Counted from the stretch's first letter, positions 18,028 through 27,314 are shown. The stretch is 64,000 nt of DNA from DYJK01 sp964464825 (GCA_964464825.1 CAYXKL010000002.1:1-64000), one strand, 5' to 3'. Numbers and translations are program-made. The notes: a model not told the origin generated them from the sequence alone.

Positions 18028-19188
18028 ATGAAGCTTTCAAAACTATTTATAGAATTTTTCAACAGCGAAAAAGCTTCGGGACTTATTCTAATATTATGCA
18101 GCGCTGTTTCATTGATAATTACTAATTCACCTTTGGGAGAATCATACTCACATCTTTGGCATGCGGAGATATTTTACAGACCGGTAGAGTTTTGGATTAA
18201 TGATGGTTTGATGACGGTTTTCTTTTTGTTAGTTGGTTTGGAAATAGAGAGAGAAATTTACATCGGTGAACTTTCCGATATAAAGAAATCGATGCTTCCT
18301 ATTTTTGCTGCTTTGGGCGGAATGATGATTCCGGGATTCATGCATTTCTTATTCAATAACGGAACAGAGTATCAGAGAGGATTTGGAATTCCAATGGCTA
18401 CAGATATTGCATTTTCATTGGGAATCCTTTCATTGCTCGGCAATAGAGTGCCGGCTTCTTTAAAAGTATTTTTAACTGCACTGGCAATTATTGATGATCT
18501 TGGTGCAATTATAATTATTGCAATTTTTTATTCAACGGATTTTTCGTTTTTATTTTTTGCACTCTCAGTTTTAATTTTTGCAGTAATGATTGTTATGAAC
18601 AGAATGAAATTTTATAAGATCTGGTATTATCTGCTGCTTGGATCTGTGATGTGGTTTTTTATGTACCGTACTGGGATTCATCCCACTATCACCGGTGTTC
18701 TTTTAGCTTTTGCAATTCCATTTGGAAAAGGGGATGAAGATTCTCCTTCGTACAAGTTACAGCACTATCTGCATAAGATTGTTGCGTTCGCAATTCTTCC
18801 ACTCTTTGCACTTGCAAACACGGCAATTGTTTTTCCGGATTCTATTTCCGGTATAATAAACAGTACTAACAGTCACGGAATCATTTTCGGTCTTTTATTT
18901 GGTAAACCATTAGGGATTTTTATTTTTTCAATTGCCGGAGTACTTATAGGATTGTGCACAATTCCATCGGATATAAAATTCAAACATTTGTTTGGTGTAG
19001 GCATTCTTGCCGGTATCGGTTTTACGATGTCGATATTTATCACTTTATTAGCATTCAGCGATAGCACTATTGTAGTAAGTTCAAAAATTTCTGTGTTGAT
19101 TGGCTCTATTACTGCCGGACTGATCGGATATTTGTGGCTTCATTTAACGTTACCAAAAAATAATTTGAATGATGAATCAATAAATTGA
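18028..19188 (+). CDS. nhaA: Na+/H+ antiporter NhaA
   Basis: This 386-residue integral membrane protein has about 11-12 transmembrane segments. Family motifs visible are NDGLMTVFFLLVGLEIERE, the discontinuous-helix region GIPMATDIAFSLGIL with the transport Asp, and LTALAIIDDLGAIIIIA with the paired Asp-Asp of the ion-binding site. LFGVGILAGIGFTMSIFI closes the family pattern. It exports Na+ (or Li+) in exchange for protons. AAAAGGA lies ahead of the ATG. No partner gene is next to it. Confidence 0.95.
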   Translation: MKLSKLFIEFFNSEKASGLILILCSAVSLIITNSPLGESYSHLWHAEIFYRPVEFWINDGLMTVFFLLVGLEIEREIYIGELSDIKKSMLPIFAALGGMMIPGFMHFLFNNGTEYQRGFGIPMATDIAFSLGILSLLGNRVPASLKVFLTALAIIDDLGAIIIIAIFYSTDFSFLFFALSVLIFAVMIVMNRMKFYKIWYYLLLGSVMWFFMYRTGIHPTITGVLLAFAIPFGKGDEDSPSYKLQHYLHKIVAFAILPLFALANTAIVFPDSISGIINSTNSHGIIFGLLFGKPLGIFIFSIAGVLIGLCTIPSDIKFKHLFGVGILAGIGFTMSIFITLLAFSDSTIVVSSKISVLIGSITAGLIGYLWLHLTLPKNNLNDESIN

Positions 19189-19230
19189 ATATAGAAAATT
19201 TATTTAGTAAATAATTAAACAGAAAATTAT

Positions 19231-19864
19231 ATGAAAAAATTTTTGGTAATTATGTTTTCTTTTTGTCTCAATTCTTCATTCTCAATTCGCAATTGATTAT
19301 GGAATTAAAATCGGCGGAACTGTTTCTTATCAAAATTATGATTACACTCCTATAAGCCCGGTAAAAGGATTTAATCCCGATAATAAACTTGGATTCAATG
19401 CCGGTATCTTTACAGAATTTAATGCATTCCCGTTTATTACTTTAGTAGCGGAGCTGAATTATGTGCAGAAAGGAATTCAAAAAGAAATTGAAAAAACTAC
19501 CGGGGAATATCCCGATGGCACCGGAGAAATGGTAACATGGAAATTGGGTATCAATTATTTAAACTTATCATTATTGGCAAAACCATCTTTTAATTTAGGA
19601 ATTGTAGAGCCATATATATTGGTTGGTCCCCGTCTGGATTACGAATTGAATAAATCAGTTGACTACGATGATGCATCGTTTTATGATGAATTTAAGAAGA
19701 GCCGGTCGGGCATTAAACTTGGTTTGGGTACAGAAGTAAAAATTGTTAGTCTTAAATTCCTAGCAGAATTTGTTTATGATATTGACTTTTCAGAATTATA
19801 TAAAAATGAAAATGTTGAAATTACATCCGGTTCATTTGATTTTAGAATCGGTGTGTATTTATAA
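19231..19864 (+). pseudogene. PorT-like outer-membrane beta-barrel gene with a frameshift in the signal peptide
   Basis: An ATG at 19231 opens a signal peptide, MKKFLVIMFSF, but that frame stops at a TGA (19294-19296). The rest of the protein reads in another frame from about 19265 to 19864: SILHSQFAIDYGIKIGG, then alternating barrel strands ending FDFRIGVYL. Removing one T from the five-T run at 19260-19264 joins the two into an uninterrupted protein of about 210 residues, the normal size for porin-family barrels. A 133-residue frame starting at 19463 is only the downstream part. It is either a real frameshift, a slippage-prone run or a sequencing error. Confidence 0.75.
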
Positions 19865-19872
19865 AGAAAACG

Positions 19873-21177
19873 TTAATATTGTCTAATAAATTCTCTAAAG
19901 TCATCGTACTTATTAGATAATTGTATTGATTTTTTCTGTTTTGTAAGACAAACTGTCAGCCGGTCGGGTATTTCAATTTCAGTTTTTAATTCCTCTTCTA
20001 TTACATCTTTGAATTTAGCCGGGTGAGCTGTTTCCAAAATAATTCCATTTAAATTATTAATTCCGAATTTTTCAGTAAAACTTTTTAAAGCAAGATATCC
20101 TACGGAGCCGTGCGGATCAATTACATAACTGTATTTGCTATACATTTCTTTAATTCCAATTCGTGTGGCGCCATCGTCAAACGATTCAGAGTATACATCT
20201 TGCTGAATATCTGTAATTGAATCAGAATATATTTCTTTGATTCGCACAAGATTACTCGGGTTACCCACATCCATTGCATTCGATAATGTTTGGATTGAGG
20301 GCTGCAGTTTGAATTCACCGGTTTTAATATAATGAGGAAATACCTTATTTCTGTTTGCAGCTCCAATAAATTTTGAAACGGGCAATCCCATTTTTTTTGC
20401 TATCAGTCCGGCTGTTAAATTGCCGAGATTACCGGACGGCACCGAAAATATTGTCTCAAAATTTTTGTTTTCGATCTGTTTGAATGCTTCGAAGTAATAA
20501 AAAGTCTGCGGAATTAAACGTGCTACGTTTATTGAATTAGCTGAAGATAAATTTATTTTACTATTAAGTTCCTTATCAATAAATGCAGATTTAACTAAAT
20601 GCTGACAATCATCAAATGTTCCGTCTATTTCGAGTGCGGTAATATTTTTATCGAGAGTGGTTAATTGCATCTCCTGGATAAAACTTACTTTTCCTTTTGG
20701 ATAAAGAATATAAACATTAATGCCGGGTGTATCATAAAATCCATATGCAACAGCACTACCGGTATCGCCGGAAGTGGCAACTAAAATATTTAATTCTGTT
20801 TGTCTGTTCTTTACAAAGTGACCCATGACTTTTGCCATTAACCGTGCGCCGAAATCTTTGAAAGCTAAAGTTGGTCCGTGGAAAAGTTCGAGGATGGAAA
20901 TATTATTGTTAAGTTTTATCAAAGGGGCCGGGAAATTTATAGCGGATGAAATGATATCTGTTAAATCATTTTCATTAATTTCACCTTCAATAAATTTTTC
21001 AGTAATACGTAAAGCAATTTCCTTAAATGAAAGTTTTCCGATCGAATTAAAAAATTCCTTTTCAAATTTTGGAATTATTTCCGGCATATAAAGACCGCCG
21101 TCTTTTGCAAGTCCTCTCATAACAGCAGTTTCAAATGAAACAGAATTTGTTTTATTATTTGTGCTGAAGTATTTCAT
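19873..21177 (-). CDS. thrC: Threonine synthase
   Basis: This 434-residue PLP enzyme converts O-phosphohomoserine to threonine. The PLP lysine sits in GPTLAFKDFGARL, the phosphate-binding region is ATSGDTGSAVAYGF, and the C-terminal block includes VIDPHGSVGYLAL. It is the last gene of the lysC-asd-thrB-thrC operon and overlaps the end of thrB by four bases, which indicates translational coupling. The length and motif order fit the E. coli-type threonine synthase. Confidence 0.96.
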   Translation of the reverse strand: MKYFSTNNKTNSVSFETAVMRGLAKDGGLYMPEIIPKFEKEFFNSIGKLSFKEIALRITEKFIEGEINENDLTDIISSAINFPAPLIKLNNNISILELFHGPTLAFKDFGARLMAKVMGHFVKNRQTELNILVATSGDTGSAVAYGFYDTPGINVYILYPKGKVSFIQEMQLTTLDKNITALEIDGTFDDCQHLVKSAFIDKELNSKINLSSANSINVARLIPQTFYYFEAFKQIENKNFETIFSVPSGNLGNLTAGLIAKKMGLPVSKFIGAANRNKVFPHYIKTGEFKLQPSIQTLSNAMDVGNPSNLVRIKEIYSDSITDIQQDVYSESFDDGATRIGIKEMYSKYSYVIDPHGSVGYLALKSFTEKFGINNLNGIILETAHPAKFKDVIEEELKTEIEIPDRLTVCLTKQKKSIQLSNKYDDFREFIRQY

Positions 21178-22106
21178 TTCAAAACTACCGGACCTTTGAA
21201 GTTAATCTGTGAGACATATACTTTACTTTTAAATCCCTTTGACAGCGCCGCATTTTTCATTGCCTTAGCAATTTTATCTGCATCTTTCGGGGAAGTGGAA
21301 AAAGCAAACATCGAGGGTCCCGAACCGGAGATGTTGCAATTCAAAGCTCCGGCTGAAAGTGCGGTATTTTTTATTACATCATAACAAGGAATTAGTTTTG
21401 CACGTTTCGGCTCTGCAATATGGTCTACAATAGACCGTTCGATCAGATCATAATTTTTTGTTAACAACCCGGCAATCAATCCCGAAGCATTACCAGCTTG
21501 TGCAATAGCAGTTTTAAGCGGAACATTTTTATCGAGCATTTTTCTGGCATCACAAGTTTTAATTTCAATATCTGGATATACAATTGAACAGAATAAATTT
21601 TTGGGGTAATCAATTTGTACGATATCTATTGGGTTGTAGCAGCGGATTAAAACAAATCCGCCGAACAAACAAGGTGCAACATTATCAGCATGAATTTCTT
21701 TACTTGCAATAAACTCGCCGGCAATAGCATGTTCAAGCAATTCATATTTGGATAACTTTAGATTGAGTAGTTTGTTAACAGCAAAAACACCGCCAACGGC
21801 ACTTGCCGCACTCGAACCGAGTCCGCTGCCAATTCCCATTTTTTTATTGATTACAACATTGAGCCCAATTGTTATCTTATACTTTTTCAGTAAGGATTGA
21901 ATTGCAGCGGTGGCGGTGTTTTTGTTTATGTGATAGGGTAGCGTACCGCCATCTCCAATAATTTTTTTTATTCTGATTTCATTACTGGACGTAATCGTAA
22001 TTTCAATTTCATCACCGGGTTTATTCAAAGCAAAACCCATCAAATCGAAACCGGGACCCACATTTGAAACAGATGCCGGTGCAAAAACTTTAATTTTTTT
22101 GCTCAT
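21174..22106 (-). CDS. thrB: Homoserine kinase
   Basis: This 310-residue GHMP-family kinase phosphorylates homoserine. The N-terminal APASVSNVGPGFDLMGFAL and the ATP loop GIGSGLGSSAASAVGG are diagnostic. The C-terminal motif NISGSGPSMFAF is also present. It overlaps asd by one base and thrC by four, in the order of the threonine branch. Confidence 0.96.
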   Translation of the reverse strand: MSKKIKVFAPASVSNVGPGFDLMGFALNKPGDEIEITITSSNEIRIKKIIGDGGTLPYHINKNTATAAIQSLLKKYKITIGLNVVINKKMGIGSGLGSSAASAVGGVFAVNKLLNLKLSKYELLEHAIAGEFIASKEIHADNVAPCLFGGFVLIRCYNPIDIVQIDYPKNLFCSIVYPDIEIKTCDARKMLDKNVPLKTAIAQAGNASGLIAGLLTKNYDLIERSIVDHIAEPKRAKLIPCYDVIKNTALSAGALNCNISGSGPSMFAFSTSPKDADKIAKAMKNAALSKGFKSKVYVSQINFKGPVVLK

Positions 22107-23146
22107 TATAAATATCCCTCTGCTTTCATTAACTCAGCAATCAAAATTGTTCCTCCGGCTGCACCGCGTATTGTGTTGTGCGACATCAAGACAAATTTGT
22201 AATCGAACAAAGAATCTTCACGAAGTCTGCCAATTGATGTTGCCATACCTTTTTCAATATTACGATGAATTTTGGGTTGTGGATATTTCTCATCATAAAA
22301 ATATACAATAGGATGTTGAGGCGCTGATGGTAAATTTAATTGTTGTGGCAATGATTTGTAATTCTGCCATACTTTTATGATTTCATCAGTAGAAGTTTTT
22401 ATTTTCAATTTTACTTGAACACATTCTGTATGTCCGTCTATAACCGCAATCCGGTTACACTGTGCGCTGATTTTAAAATCAGCAAATTCAATTTTATTTT
22501 TATTTAAGACCCCTAAAATTTTCAACGGCTCGGTTTCCATCTTCTTTTCTTCTCCGCCAATGAAAGGAACTACATTATCAATAATATCCAAACTTGCAAT
22601 GCCGGGGTATCCAGCGCCGGATACGGCTTGCATAGTTACAACATTTACCGCTTCAAGTCCGAATGCATCGTACAGTGGTTTTAATGCGATGACTAATCCG
22701 ATAGTTGAACAATTTGGATTGGTTACTATCCCACCTTTGTAATTTTGCTTTTTTAATAGTGCGAGGTGATCATAATTAACTTCCGGAATTATAAGCGGAA
22801 CATCATCATCAAAACGGTGGTTGCGTGCGTTTGAAATTACATAATATCCGGCTTGTGCGAATGAGGATTCAATTTCACCGGCAACCGATGCATCCAATCC
22901 CGAAAAAACAATTTTGGTATCTAAATTTGGTTCACATTTTTTTACAATCATATTACCGAATTTTTCTGGAAGGGGAGACTGCATTATCCAGTTGACAGCT
23001 TCAGAATATTTTTTTACGGATGAACGATCCGATGCTGCCAATTCTGTAATCTCGAACCATGGATGATCGGAAAGTAGTTCTATAAATCTCTGCCCAACAC
23101 TGCCGGTAGCACCGAGTATTGCAACCGGAATTTTTTTGTTGTTCAT
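22106..23146 (-). CDS. asd: Aspartate-semialdehyde dehydrogenase
   Basis: This 346-residue protein reduces aspartyl-4-phosphate with NADPH. It has the Rossmann loop VAILGATGSVGQRF, the catalytic cysteine in NPNCSTIGL and the active-site stretch AVSGAGYPGIASLD. GHTECVQVKL carries the conserved His. It lies between lysC and thrB with overlaps of four bases and one base. It serves the shared aspartate pathway, giving homoserine and (through other genes) lysine. Confidence 0.96.
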   Translation of the reverse strand: MNNKKIPVAILGATGSVGQRFIELLSDHPWFEITELAASDRSSVKKYSEAVNWIMQSPLPEKFGNMIVKKCEPNLDTKIVFSGLDASVAGEIESSFAQAGYYVISNARNHRFDDDVPLIIPEVNYDHLALLKKQNYKGGIVTNPNCSTIGLVIALKPLYDAFGLEAVNVVTMQAVSGAGYPGIASLDIIDNVVPFIGGEEKKMETEPLKILGVLNKNKIEFADFKISAQCNRIAVIDGHTECVQVKLKIKTSTDEIIKVWQNYKSLPQQLNLPSAPQHPIVYFYDEKYPQPKIHRNIEKGMATSIGRLREDSLFDYKFVLMSHNTIRGAAGGTILIAELMKAEGYL

Positions 23147-24543
23147 TTTATCCTCTTAAATTTTAGAAGTGCATCATGCAGCACATTTAATGATTTGGAT
23201 AAATCATTTTTATTTATCACCAAAGAAATATTAAGCTCAGATGAACCTTGCGCAATTGCAATGATGTTAATTTTATTTCTTCCGAGTGATTGGAAAACGC
23301 TCCCCGATATCCCGGGTGTATGGCGCATATTCTCTCCAACAACAGCAATAATCGAAAGACCCTCTTCAACTTTTACTTCACCTATTTTCCCTTCAAAGAT
23401 TTCCAATTTAAATTCTTCTTCAATCGATTTTTTTGATAGCGCACCCATCTTTGGCGGAATAGCCAGACAAATACTATGTTCTGAAGAAGCTTGCGTAATC
23501 AATATAATATTGATGTTATGTTTTGCGAGTGCACCAAACAACCGTGCAGCTATGCCGGTTACACCAACCATTCCGCCACCTTGAACACGAATAAGAGAAA
23601 TGTCATCGATAGAAGAAATACCTTTTACAGTAAAGTCTCTGGATTTTTCTTTTTCTAAAATATAAGTGCCTTCAAAATCCGGATTGAAAGTGTTTTTGAT
23701 AATGATCTTGATTTTTTTCTGAAGTGCCGGCAGCATTGTTGGCGGATAAATAACTTTGGCGCCGAAATGTGAAAGCTCCATTGCTTCTTCATAAGTAACG
23801 GAAGGAAGAGAAAAAGAATTTTTAACTTTCCGCGGATCTGCTGTTAGAATTCCATTAACATCTGTCCATATTTCAATTGATTCAGCGTTAAGAGCAGCGC
23901 CCAATATTGATGCTGTATAATCGGAACCCCCTCTGCCGAGTGTGGTAATTTCATTGTGAATTGTTGATCCGATAAATCCGGTTACAATTTGCAGTTTTTT
24001 ATTCTTAGCAAAATATCTTTTAATGTTTTTGTTTGTATGATTGAATTCTACTGTGGCATTGCTAAAGTTATTGTCTGTCTTAATTATTTTGCTTGCATCA
24101 AGATATGTACAATTGATATTTCTGAACTTCATTGTTTCAGAAATAATTGTACAAGATAATTTTTCACCAAAACTTAAAATATAATCTAGTGTACGGGGTG
24201 ACAATTCTTTTACAAGATTAACCCCGTGAATAACTTCTTTCAGTTCATCAAATAAATATTCTAAATGCTCTGCAATTAAAATATGTTTATTAACCGGATT
24301 GAGTTTAAAAGCAATTTCGTAATGCAGATCGATTAGATTTTCCAGTTTTGCTTTATATACCGGTTTACGTTGGAATGCGTGCTTGCCGATCTCAATCAAC
24401 GAATCTGTTACACCTTGAAACGCTGAAAATACTACTGTAATATTTATTCTTTTTGAAATGTAACGCTCTTGTAGAATATTAATGACATGATCAATTCTAT
24501 CTGCACTGCCTACACTGGAACCGCCGAATTTTAATACTTTCAT
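23143..24543 (-). CDS. lysC: Aspartate kinase (monofunctional)
   Basis: This 466-residue kinase opens with KFGGSSVGSADR. It has TLGRGGSDYTASIL and the EIWTDVNGILTADPR block, then tandem ACT domains from about residue 315 (ISLIRVQGGGMVGVTG, LSIIAVVGENMRHTPG). It catalyses the first step of the aspartate pathway, and the ACT domains are the usual feedback sites for lysine or threonine. No homoserine dehydrogenase domain is fused and hom is not in the operon, so that step must be encoded elsewhere. It is the first structural gene of the operon, behind a Thr-rich leader ORF. Confidence 0.95.
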   Translation of the reverse strand: MKVLKFGGSSVGSADRIDHVINILQERYISKRINITVVFSAFQGVTDSLIEIGKHAFQRKPVYKAKLENLIDLHYEIAFKLNPVNKHILIAEHLEYLFDELKEVIHGVNLVKELSPRTLDYILSFGEKLSCTIISETMKFRNINCTYLDASKIIKTDNNFSNATVEFNHTNKNIKRYFAKNKKLQIVTGFIGSTIHNEITTLGRGGSDYTASILGAALNAESIEIWTDVNGILTADPRKVKNSFSLPSVTYEEAMELSHFGAKVIYPPTMLPALQKKIKIIIKNTFNPDFEGTYILEKEKSRDFTVKGISSIDDISLIRVQGGGMVGVTGIAARLFGALAKHNINIILITQASSEHSICLAIPPKMGALSKKSIEEEFKLEIFEGKIGEVKVEEGLSIIAVVGENMRHTPGISGSVFQSLGRNKINIIAIAQGSSELNISLVINKNDLSKSLNVLHDALLKFKRIK

Positions 24544-24610
24544 TTTATTTACTGCCTTAAATTGTTTTTATGTTGGAAATAATAATGTACTAGTAAAAAC
24601 GTGCAAAATA

Positions 24611-24679
24611 TTAATGCGTCGTCATACACGTGTGCGTGCAGCCGGGTAGAAATGCCGTAATCCCTCTGGAAGAGATCAT
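24611..24679 (-). CDS. Putative threonine-rich leader peptide of the lysC-asd-thrB-thrC operon
   Basis: A 22-codon ORF runs from ATG at 24679 to TAA at 24611. It ends GCTHTCMTTH and contains five Thr (positions 8, 15, 17, 20, 21), plus Met and Ile, in an operon that makes threonine. It has 35 G/C of 69 bases in an otherwise very AT-rich leader, starts about 55 bases below a good predicted promoter, and ends 67 bases before lysC. This fits an attenuation or ribosome-stalling leader of the thrL kind. No convincing Shine-Dalgarno and no terminator hairpin were seen before lysC, so the mechanism is open. Confidence 0.6.
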   Translation of the reverse strand: MISSRGITAFLPGCTHTCMTTH

Positions 24680-24740
24680 TTTAATGAAGTCATATTTTGA
24701 TTTTGAATTCAATTTATCTAAAAGCTAAAATTTTGAAATG

Positions 24741-24769
24741 ATTATAATAATCAAAATTGATAGAAACAA
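24741..24769 (-). promoter_or_regulatory. Predicted promoter of the threonine operon
   Basis: On the minus strand TTGTTT (24769-24764), a 17-base spacer and a perfect TATAAT (24746-24741) are present. Transcription would begin near 24734, giving a leader of about 190 bases before lysC that includes the Thr-rich ORF. The spacer contains the symmetric ATCAATTTTGAT, a possible operator. The rest of 24680-24870 shows no other structure. Confidence 0.6.
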
Positions 24770-24869
24770 GAGTTGGTAAGCAACATTTGGTAATTAATAG
24801 TCAGAGTAGTCTATCTATTAATCAATAAAAAAACACATTTAATTTGGAACTTTAAATGAATAATAAACG

Positions 24870-24898
24870 TTGTAACATTAGTTGTTATAACATATAAT
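24870..24898 (+). promoter_or_regulatory. Promoter with embedded palindromic operator for the yceI-marR operon
   Basis: TTGTAA (24870-24875), 17 bases, TATAAT (24893-24898). The spacer ends in the perfect palindrome TGTTATAACA (24883-24892), flanked by TTA and TAA at symmetric distance. A symmetric site between the -35 and -10 elements is where MarR-type repressors commonly bind, and the second gene of the operon is a MarR protein. Binding is inferred, not shown. Confidence 0.6.
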
Positions 24899-24950
24899 AG
24901 GGTTAGAAGTAATTAAAAAATTCACATCAACCAATAAAAGGAGTAGAACA

Positions 24951-25538
24951 ATGCGTAAAATCAAATTATTTGCAGTGGTGTTAGTTTTAACTGCATCATC
25001 TTTATTTGCACAAACCGAGTGGTCTTTAGATAAATCACATTCCAAAGTCGGTTTTAGCGTTACACACCTTGTAATTACGGAGGTAGACGGATATTTTAAA
25101 GATTATAATGCAAAGGTTGTTACTAAAGGAGATGATTTTTCGACAGCAATTATAGATTTTACAGTAAATACAAATAGTATATTCACTGATAACGAGGCAA
25201 GGGACAAACATTTACGTTCCGATGATTTCTTCAACGCAGAAAAATATCCGCAAATGAAATTTAAAGGAAAATCGCTGAAGAAAATTAGTGATAACAAATA
25301 TAAACTTATCGGCGATTTAACCATCCGTGATGTAACAAAACAAGTAGAACTTGATGTAAAATATAATGGAATGGTAAAAGATCCTTGGGGAAATACAAAA
25401 GCCGGATTTAAAGTAACAGGAGAAATAAACAGATTTGATTACAACCTAAAATGGGATAAAGCAATTGAAACCGGTTCACTTGTTGTTGGTAAAGAAGTAG
25501 AATTAATCATAGATCTACAACTAGCAAAGAAATCATAA
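24951..25538 (+). CDS. YceI-family periplasmic protein
   Basis: This 195-residue protein has a clear signal peptide (MRKIKLFAVVLVLTASSLFAQ) and the YceI lipocalin-like barrel: WSLDKSHSKVGFSVTHLVI, DKHLRSDDFFNAEKYPQM and GDLTIRDVTKQVELDVKY. YceI proteins bind long isoprenoids such as polyisoprenol or quinones in the periplasm. AAAAGGAG precedes the ATG. It overlaps the marR gene by one base (TAATG). Quinone binding would agree with the rest of the operon, which resembles quinone-stress genes. Confidence 0.92.
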   Translation: MRKIKLFAVVLVLTASSLFAQTEWSLDKSHSKVGFSVTHLVITEVDGYFKDYNAKVVTKGDDFSTAIIDFTVNTNSIFTDNEARDKHLRSDDFFNAEKYPQMKFKGKSLKKISDNKYKLIGDLTIRDVTKQVELDVKYNGMVKDPWGNTKAGFKVTGEINRFDYNLKWDKAIETGSLVVGKEVELIIDLQLAKKS

Positions 25539-25990
25539 TGAAACTCGAAGAAGAAATTAAACAGAATAAAAAATTTAAAAGTGAATATCATAAGTTAGCC
25601 GTGAATATTATTTATACTCACGGCTGGCTTATCAATAATCAATCGTCTTTTTTGAAAAAGATAGGTATAACCGGAGCGCAGTATAATATCTTGAGGATAT
25701 TACGCGGACAGTATCCGAATCCGGCATCGATCAATTTATTAAAAGAACGAATGCTCGATAAAATGCCGGATGCTTCGAGGCTTGTTGAGAGACTTAAACA
25801 AAAAGGTTTAGTTGAAAGAGAAATCTGCAAAGAGGATAGGCGTAAAGTAGAAGTGAAGATAACTCAGAAAGGATTGAAACTATTACAAGATACAGACAAA
25901 TTAGAAGAAGGGATTGATCAACTATTTAAAGAATTAAAACTTTCTGAAGCAAAAACCCTTAACGATCTTCTGGATAAATTGCGCGGTTAG
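25538..25990 (+). CDS. MarR-family transcriptional regulator
   Basis: This 150-residue winged-helix protein has its recognition region around AQYNILRILRGQYP, the helix MLDKMPDASRLVERLKQKGLVER and the wing EDRRKVEVKITQKG. It starts within the yceI stop and is followed 11 bases later by a ring-cleaving dioxygenase gene. It probably represses this operon through the palindrome in its promoter. MhqR of B. subtilis, a MarR protein controlling a dioxygenase (MhqO) and a hydrolase (MhqD), is the nearest functional parallel by context. Confidence 0.9.
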   Translation: MKLEEEIKQNKKFKSEYHKLAVNIIYTHGWLINNQSSFLKKIGITGAQYNILRILRGQYPNPASINLLKERMLDKMPDASRLVERLKQKGLVEREICKEDRRKVEVKITQKGLKLLQDTDKLEEGIDQLFKELKLSEAKTLNDLLDKLRG

Positions 25991-26001
25991 AAAGGAATAA
26001 A

Positions 26002-26961
26002 ATGGAAAATTTAATAAATGGAATTCATCACATTACTGTGATGGCAAGCGATCCGCAAACCAACTATGATTTTTACACACAAATACTCGGTATGAGATTC
26101 ATAAAAAAGACCGTGAATTTTGATGCACCCGATGTTTATCATCTTTATTACGGAGATGAAATTGGAAGACCGGGAACAATTTTAACTTTCTTTCCTTTTC
26201 CCGATGCTCGAAGAGGAAAAAGAGGAACCAGCGAGATTACAACCGTTGCTTTCAGTGTACCTTCTAATTCTCTGAATTATTGGATTAACCGGTTTGCTGA
26301 ATTAGCTATTGATTTCGATGGTCCTTCAAAAAAATTCGGTTATGAATATATCGGATTAATTGATCCCGATGGTATGAAAATAGAAATTGTTGCTGATCGG
26401 ACAGCAGATAGAATCTTGGGCTGGTCTAATGGTGATATACCTCCCGAATATTCTATTCGTAAATTTTTTGGAACATCTTTTTACTTGAAGAATGGATTCA
26501 AAACAGAAGAACTTCTGCAAACTGTAATGGGTGCACAATTTATTTCTTCAATAGGAAATACAAAACGATTTTCTTTAGGAGCTGATGATAGCGAGGCATT
26601 TATTGATATTGTTGAAGATCAAAATACATCTAACGGAATTGGCGGAGCCGGAACGGTTCATCATATTGCATGGAGAACCGCAAATGATGTAGAGCAAAAT
26701 AATTGGCGGAATAAAATCATTGAGTACGGACTTTACGCGACACAAATGGTAGATAGAAATTATTTCCATTCAATTTATTTCCGTGAACCGGGCGGAATTC
26801 TTTTTGAAATAGCAACCGATGAACCCGGATTTATGATTGATGAAAACTTTGAATCGCTTGGAACAGACCTTAAACTTCCGCCGTGGCATGAACCAAAACG
26901 AAAGCAGATAGAAAATATTCTTATTCCACTAAAAACAAAAACTTTTATTAAACCGAATTAA
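26002..26961 (+). CDS. VOC-family ring-cleaving dioxygenase (MhqO/LinE-like)
   Basis: This 319-residue protein has two glyoxalase/VOC modules. Metal ligands expected of the family are visible: His in NGIHHITVMA at the start, His in TVHHIAWRT in the second module and Glu in GGILFEIATDEPGF. Such Fe(II) enzymes open hydroquinone or catechol rings. The protein is cytoplasmic, with no signal. With the MarR regulator, the cupin and the GFSQG hydrolase it forms a probable aromatic or quinone detoxification operon. Confidence 0.88.
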   Translation: MENLINGIHHITVMASDPQTNYDFYTQILGMRFIKKTVNFDAPDVYHLYYGDEIGRPGTILTFFPFPDARRGKRGTSEITTVAFSVPSNSLNYWINRFAELAIDFDGPSKKFGYEYIGLIDPDGMKIEIVADRTADRILGWSNGDIPPEYSIRKFFGTSFYLKNGFKTEELLQTVMGAQFISSIGNTKRFSLGADDSEAFIDIVEDQNTSNGIGGAGTVHHIAWRTANDVEQNNWRNKIIEYGLYATQMVDRNYFHSIYFREPGGILFEIATDEPGFMIDENFESLGTDLKLPPWHEPKRKQIENILIPLKTKTFIKPN

Positions 26962-26963
26962 TT

Positions 26964-27314
26964 ATGAAAGTAACGCGTTTATTTACCGGCGGAGATAATG
27001 AGACTTATTTTGAAGACATAGATTACGAATTATTTGATAATGGAATGATAGGTAAGCTCTCTCAAAGAATTCCTGTTAAAGATTTAAGCTTTAGAGAAAC
27101 CGATGGTGATTATAATTATGATTTTCATCCGGCTCCGCAAAAGCAATTTATAATTTTGCTTGATGGGGAAATTGAGATTGAAAATGGTCACGGTGAAAAA
27201 AGAAGATTTAAAAGCGGTGATATTTTATTGGTTGAAGATACAACCGGATATGGACACAAAACAAAAAGTATTGACGGTAAACCCCGCAGATCAATTTTTA
27301 TTACTCTCGAATGA
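26964..27314 (+). CDS. Cupin-domain protein
   Basis: This 116-residue single cupin begins two bases after the dioxygenase stop. The barrel is seen in APQKQFIILLDGEIEIENG, KSGDILLVEDTTGYGH and a terminal RRSIFITLE. The first cupin motif keeps no obvious His pair, so a bound metal is doubtful. It overlaps the following esterase gene by four bases, and its role in the pathway is unknown. Confidence 0.82.
   Translation: MKVTRLFTGGDNETYFEDIDYELFDNGMIGKLSQRIPVKDLSFRETDGDYNYDFHPAPQKQFIILLDGEIEIENGHGEKRRFKSGDILLVEDTTGYGHKTKSIDGKPRRSIFITLE

Noticed and set aside
24544..24740. A lysine riboswitch or T-box upstream of lysC
   Set aside because: The block containing AGAGGGATTACGG does not show the lysine riboswitch core or the T-box specifier and antiterminator sequences. 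It reads better as a short Thr-rich ORF.
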